Shown: piece after piece, positions 20,413 to 22,500 of the stretch | Layout of the letters: every line of letters starts with the position of its first letter | How positions within the stretch are numbered: position 1 is the stretch's first letter | Notes under the pieces: model-generated | Seen by the model: only the letters and a program-made list of their open reading frames with translations | Database searches by the model: none | Told to the model about the DNA's origin: nothing | Made by a program: the position numbers and the translations under genes | From: Coniella vitis | Taxonomy: Eukaryota; Ascomycota; Sordariomycetes; Diaporthales; Schizoparmaceae | Reading direction: 5' to 3' | NCBI GenBank assembly: GCA_011317545.1 | Contig: WUJK01000012.1 | Coordinates: 1-22,500, forward strand | DNA length: 22,500 bases

Positions 20413-20892
20413 TATAATAATCCTTACCTAAATCCCGGATTCTGGAAGTATCTATAAGTTGTATATTAGCAGGCGGGGAAGTATTACCTTTAAGTCTTCG
20501 TACGTTATCGAGTAATATTAAGTATTATAAGTGATTAAGAGGGATTACCCTATTATATAAAATAATACTTAGATTTACAACTAAAGACTTATAAGGAAAC
20601 TATCTAATATTAAGCCGTAAACTCCTATCCTTATATCCTTCTATTGTTTCCTATCTATAGTAAGTATAGATCCTTAGATTACCGGGAGCGATAGGAGCGT
20701 TAGCTTATTTGGATTATTTGGATTATTATCGCTCCAACTATCTTAGTTATCTAGGTAATCCGACCCTAACCCTGGTTATGCCGTTCTGTGTTCTTATATA
20801 AGAGATCCCTATCGGTCCGTTAAGGTTCCGATTTGCTGGCATATAGTTGCGCTGGCCTGTTCCTGTGACCTGCATGTTCATAGGTCATAATA
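20413..20892 (-). repeat. 5' LTR of element B (480 bp)
   Basis: Plus-strand ends are TATAATAATCC and GGTCATAATA. The right-hand 120-130 bp keep CA/TG (for example GCTGGCATATAG and CCTGCATGTTCATAGG) where the left LTR has TA, so only the inner part has been RIPped. It contains CCCTAACCCT at 20,764-20,773. Confidence 0.93.
20793..20802 (-). promoter_or_regulatory. Candidate TATA box in the 5' LTR of element B
   Basis: The palindromic CTTATATAAG lies about 90 bp from the outer end of the 5' LTR, the usual place of the U3 promoter, and is conserved in the other LTRs. It is inferred from position and sequence only. Confidence 0.5.
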
Positions 20893-20897
20893 TACAA
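20893..20897. repeat. Target-site duplication of element B, right copy (TACAA)
   Basis: These five bases lie directly right of the element B LTR, pairing with TATAA at 13,447-13,451 apart from one C-to-T change. They lead straight into the rest of the element C LTR. Confidence 0.85.
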
Positions 20898-20943
20898 CTT
20901 ATAGGTACTTCCAGAATCAGGGATTCAGGCAAGGACCATTATA
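20898..20943 (+). repeat. Element C 3' LTR, second part
   Basis: CTTATAGGTACTTCC to GGACCATTATA is the reverse complement of the first bases of the A/B LTRs and completes the element C LTR begun at 13,017. It is not RIPped and keeps TG/CA. Confidence 0.9.
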
Positions 20944-21002
20944 TTAGATTTCCACGTAATCGACTAACTTTATAATATATCTATTCCCGGGAGACTTCAA
21001 TA

Positions 21003-21330
21003 TTAAGTTCTGTTATAGTTGCTTAAGCTCTCAAGGTGTTAAAATTCCAGGGCCCGTAACATATTTCTTCCATCCGCCGGTCTGGTGTATCCAGGCCAAA
21101 AGTCCTTGCATGGCTTCTTTTCTGCGATAGATTTAGCTCGAGCATCCTATTGAAAAACACGAACAATACCTTAAACCAAAGAAACGCTGCGACATGTCGG
21201 GTGTATCCGGCCTTATCTCGGTCATAATCTACGCTATCTTATTTTTGAGGCCCAAATTCGTCAATGCATATTCATAAGCAACGATTTCGTCTTCCAGGCC
21301 ACAGATCAATAGCGCATAGGTGATAAAGGT
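21003..21330 (-). pseudogene. Tyrosine-phosphatase-like (Y_phosphatase3 family) fragment
   Basis: The minus-strand frame from about 21,330 reads TFITYALLICGLEDEIVAYE followed by YALTNLGL, then after a TAG (MTEIRPDTPDMSQRFFGL) and, past a TAA, KEAMQGLLAWIHQTGGWKKY and LTPESLSNYNRT, ending at TAA 21,003-21,005. The pattern of a helix just after the active-site loop, an EYALTxxGL motif, a KEAM-helix with a GG turn, and a final LTPE helix resembles fungal proteins of the tyrosine/serine phosphatase Y_phosphatase3 family, which remove phosphate from protein or inositol substrates. The catalytic Cys-X5-Arg loop is not seen; the sequence upstream (21,331-21,660) shows no matching exon. Two internal stops are consistent with CAG and CAA mutated to TAG and TAA, which is RIP-type. 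A short intron near 21,130-21,160 could remove one of them. It is most likely a truncated, decaying gene. Confidence 0.55.
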
Positions 21331-21662
21331 CTAAAACGTACCTTTAAATTAATTATATTATAGCTAATCAAGTCCAAAATATATAGATCCGTATATCATT
21401 TCTCACCTCTTTAGATTATATAGTAAAATTACCCTTATTAGATTAAGTATATAGGGTACTAAATCTATAGGCTGTAAGTATTACCGCCTACTATCATAGT
21501 GAAAATACTATTAGGATTATCGTTATAAACCGCATAATATGCCTTTTCTTATAAAGTAGAATATCCGATAAGCTGTATATTAGATAGTTTGGAAATGAAA
21601 AGAATCTTTGCTATTCAGCGCCTCTTTTGGATAAGTATATATATATAGCAGGGTTTAATGCT
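21331..21662. other. AT-rich intergenic stretch, nothing recognised
   Basis: This is AT-rich DNA with mild loss of CA/TG, including TA-rich parts at about 21,340-21,560. No reading frame or repeat shared with the rest of the window was found. It separates the phosphatase-like remnant from the 3' end of the MFS gene. Confidence 0.5.
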
Positions 21663-22500
21663 TTATACTACTAAATTATTATTTCGTTGGCTTTCCGTTT
21701 TTCTAGCTCTAAATGACGCCGGTTTATCTCTTTCCTGCTCAACTCTTCTCTCCTCCGCAACATGCTTAATATTCAACCAATCCATAGCAAGGGAGGCAGG
21801 AAGTGCAAGGCAAATGCCCGTAAGTGCGAGAACAAATGTCCATCGTACAGCATCGGCGTAAGCGTGACGTAATGCTTCAAGAACCTCACTTGTAACGGAT
21901 ATCTGCTCTAAGCCGCCAGCTCCAGCGGTTATAACATCAGCCGGTGAAACAGCGTCAGTATAATGGGGCACTGCAGAATATAATCCTTGGACTAGTAGCT
22001 GCTCTGCTATAGCAAGGCCGACAGCGCTAAAAGATACGTTAGCACCTTATTGATATAACTCTGAAATAGGATAATGTCTGGGAAATTCACAATTGAAACC
22101 TTTGAAGAGAATACGATAAAATGAAGAGAACACATACCCAGCAAGCTGCTGCGAGAAAACAGCGATCGCTTGATAAGTTAGCTTATGCATACCAGTTTAG
22201 GCAGGATCCCATATATTCCTAACTCGTGGGAAATAGAATACTGGCTCACCATTGCCGGTTGCGACATCGCTAGGCCTGTGGGGATTAGTTTATATTCACG
22301 ACAACCGAGGCCTGGATGCTTACTCGAGCACAACTTGAACAGCAGTATACGGCAGCTGGTTAACCATACCGACACCAACGCCCGTAATCACGAGAAAGGT
22401 CACCCAGTGTGACGTAGTAGTAGCGATACCAAGGGTCAAGAGCATCCCAGCACCAATCGAAGCGATGATGGACCCTATGACCATATAAGGAACCTGGACA
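21663..22500 (-). CDS. MFS transporter (multidrug/toxin efflux type), C-terminal part, four exons
   Basis: This is the 3' end of a major facilitator superfamily transporter; the gene continues beyond the window. Minus-strand exons are 22,324-22,500, 22,250-22,275, 22,138-22,168 and 21,663-22,026. The introns of 48, 81 and 111 bp have GTAAGC, GTGAGC and GTATGT donors, AG acceptors, and CTAA-type branch sites. Joined, they keep one frame, and every junction falls inside conserved family sequence: QLPYTAVQVVL, then DVATGNAIAVFSQQLAG, then AVGLAIAEQLL. Four membrane segments are visible, around MVIGSIIASIGAGMLLTLGI, WVTFLVITGVGVGM, AIAVFSQQLAGAVGLAIA and TFVLALTGICLALPASLAM, followed by a basic cytoplasmic tail. 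The GVGVGMVNQLPYTAVQ segment is typical of 14-segment DHA2-like fungal drug or secondary-metabolite exporters (H+ antiport), but the substrate cannot be told. No frame break is seen, and CA/TG are at normal levels. Confidence 0.88.

Larger units (their letters stand above)
13452..20892 (-). mobile_element. Full-length Ty3/gypsy element B (7,441 bp)
   Basis: This is a complete LTR retrotransposon in structure: 480-bp LTRs at both ends, a 5-bp target-site duplication, gag with a CCHC-type knuckle, protease, reverse transcriptase, RNase H, integrase and chromodomain on the minus strand, plus a short plus-strand ORF before the polypurine tract. It inserted into the LTR of element C, a relative. 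All reading frames carry RIP-type stops and active-site changes, so it cannot move by itself. Confidence 0.93.

Noticed and set aside
20413..20943. A 530-bp MITE-like element with 50-bp terminal inverted repeats
   Set aside because: The right-hand inverted end is the remainder of the element C LTR; lengths (481 bp) and the target duplication explain it better as a nested insertion.
21658..21861. Plus-strand ORF opposite the MFS 3' exon
   Set aside because: It is a shadow of the transporter coding strand, which has clear family sequence.
22178..22412. ORFs on both strands over the MFS introns
   Set aside because: They read through introns; the spliced minus-strand frame gives continuous conserved transporter sequence.

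Overview
This window looks like AT-rich, repeat-packed DNA from a filamentous ascomycete (Pezizomycotina-type fungus), with the edge of ordinary gene-bearing DNA at its right end. From position 1 to about 20,770 the dinucleotides CA and TG are almost absent while TA is in large excess and CG is kept. That is the signature of repeat-induced point mutation (RIP), in which CpA becomes TpA on both strands of duplicated DNA. Fungal origin is also supported by chromodomain-type Ty3/gypsy retrotransposons and by a short-intron MFS transporter gene at the right end.

Layout. (1) 1-4,100: RIP-degraded DNA ending in a broken plus-strand reading frame of unknown family (copy D, from about 2,028). (2) 4,101-5,270: no gene. 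(3) 5,275-6,265: a compound block made of a 69/42-bp tandem array, a 28-A run, a TTAGGG-like G-rich tract and a CA/TG-retaining segment. (4) 6,270-7,955: a second copy (E) of the unknown frame. (5) 7,962-12,334: truncated gypsy element A, minus strand, with its 3' LTR, an opposing short ORF, a tRNA-like sequence, and pol from chromodomain back to reverse transcriptase. (6) 12,363-12,985: a second compound block (tandem array, G-rich tract, conserved tail) leading into the 3' end of gypsy element C (plus strand). (7) 13,452-20,892: a structurally complete 7.44-kb gypsy element B, minus strand, with two 480-bp LTRs, inserted into the LTR of element C. (8) 20,944-22,500: mostly non-RIPped DNA with a broken tyrosine-phosphatase-like gene and the 3' end of an MFS transporter gene, both on the minus strand.

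How the parts relate. Elements A, B and C belong to related gypsy families (shared LTR, polypurine tract, gag-pol order). All are dead: CAG, CAA and TGG codons have become stops, and zinc-binding Cys/His residues have become Tyr. Element B's LTR pair gives an internal control for RIP, because the outer 120-130 bp of its right LTR kept the CA/TG dinucleotides that the left LTR lost. This places the boundary between RIPped and normal chromatin at about 20,770. The MFS gene beyond it appears intact within the window. The phosphatase-like fragment between them carries stops of the same mutational type.

Limits: identities rest on motif recognition by eye. The first 2 kb and the D/E frame could not be assigned to a known family.
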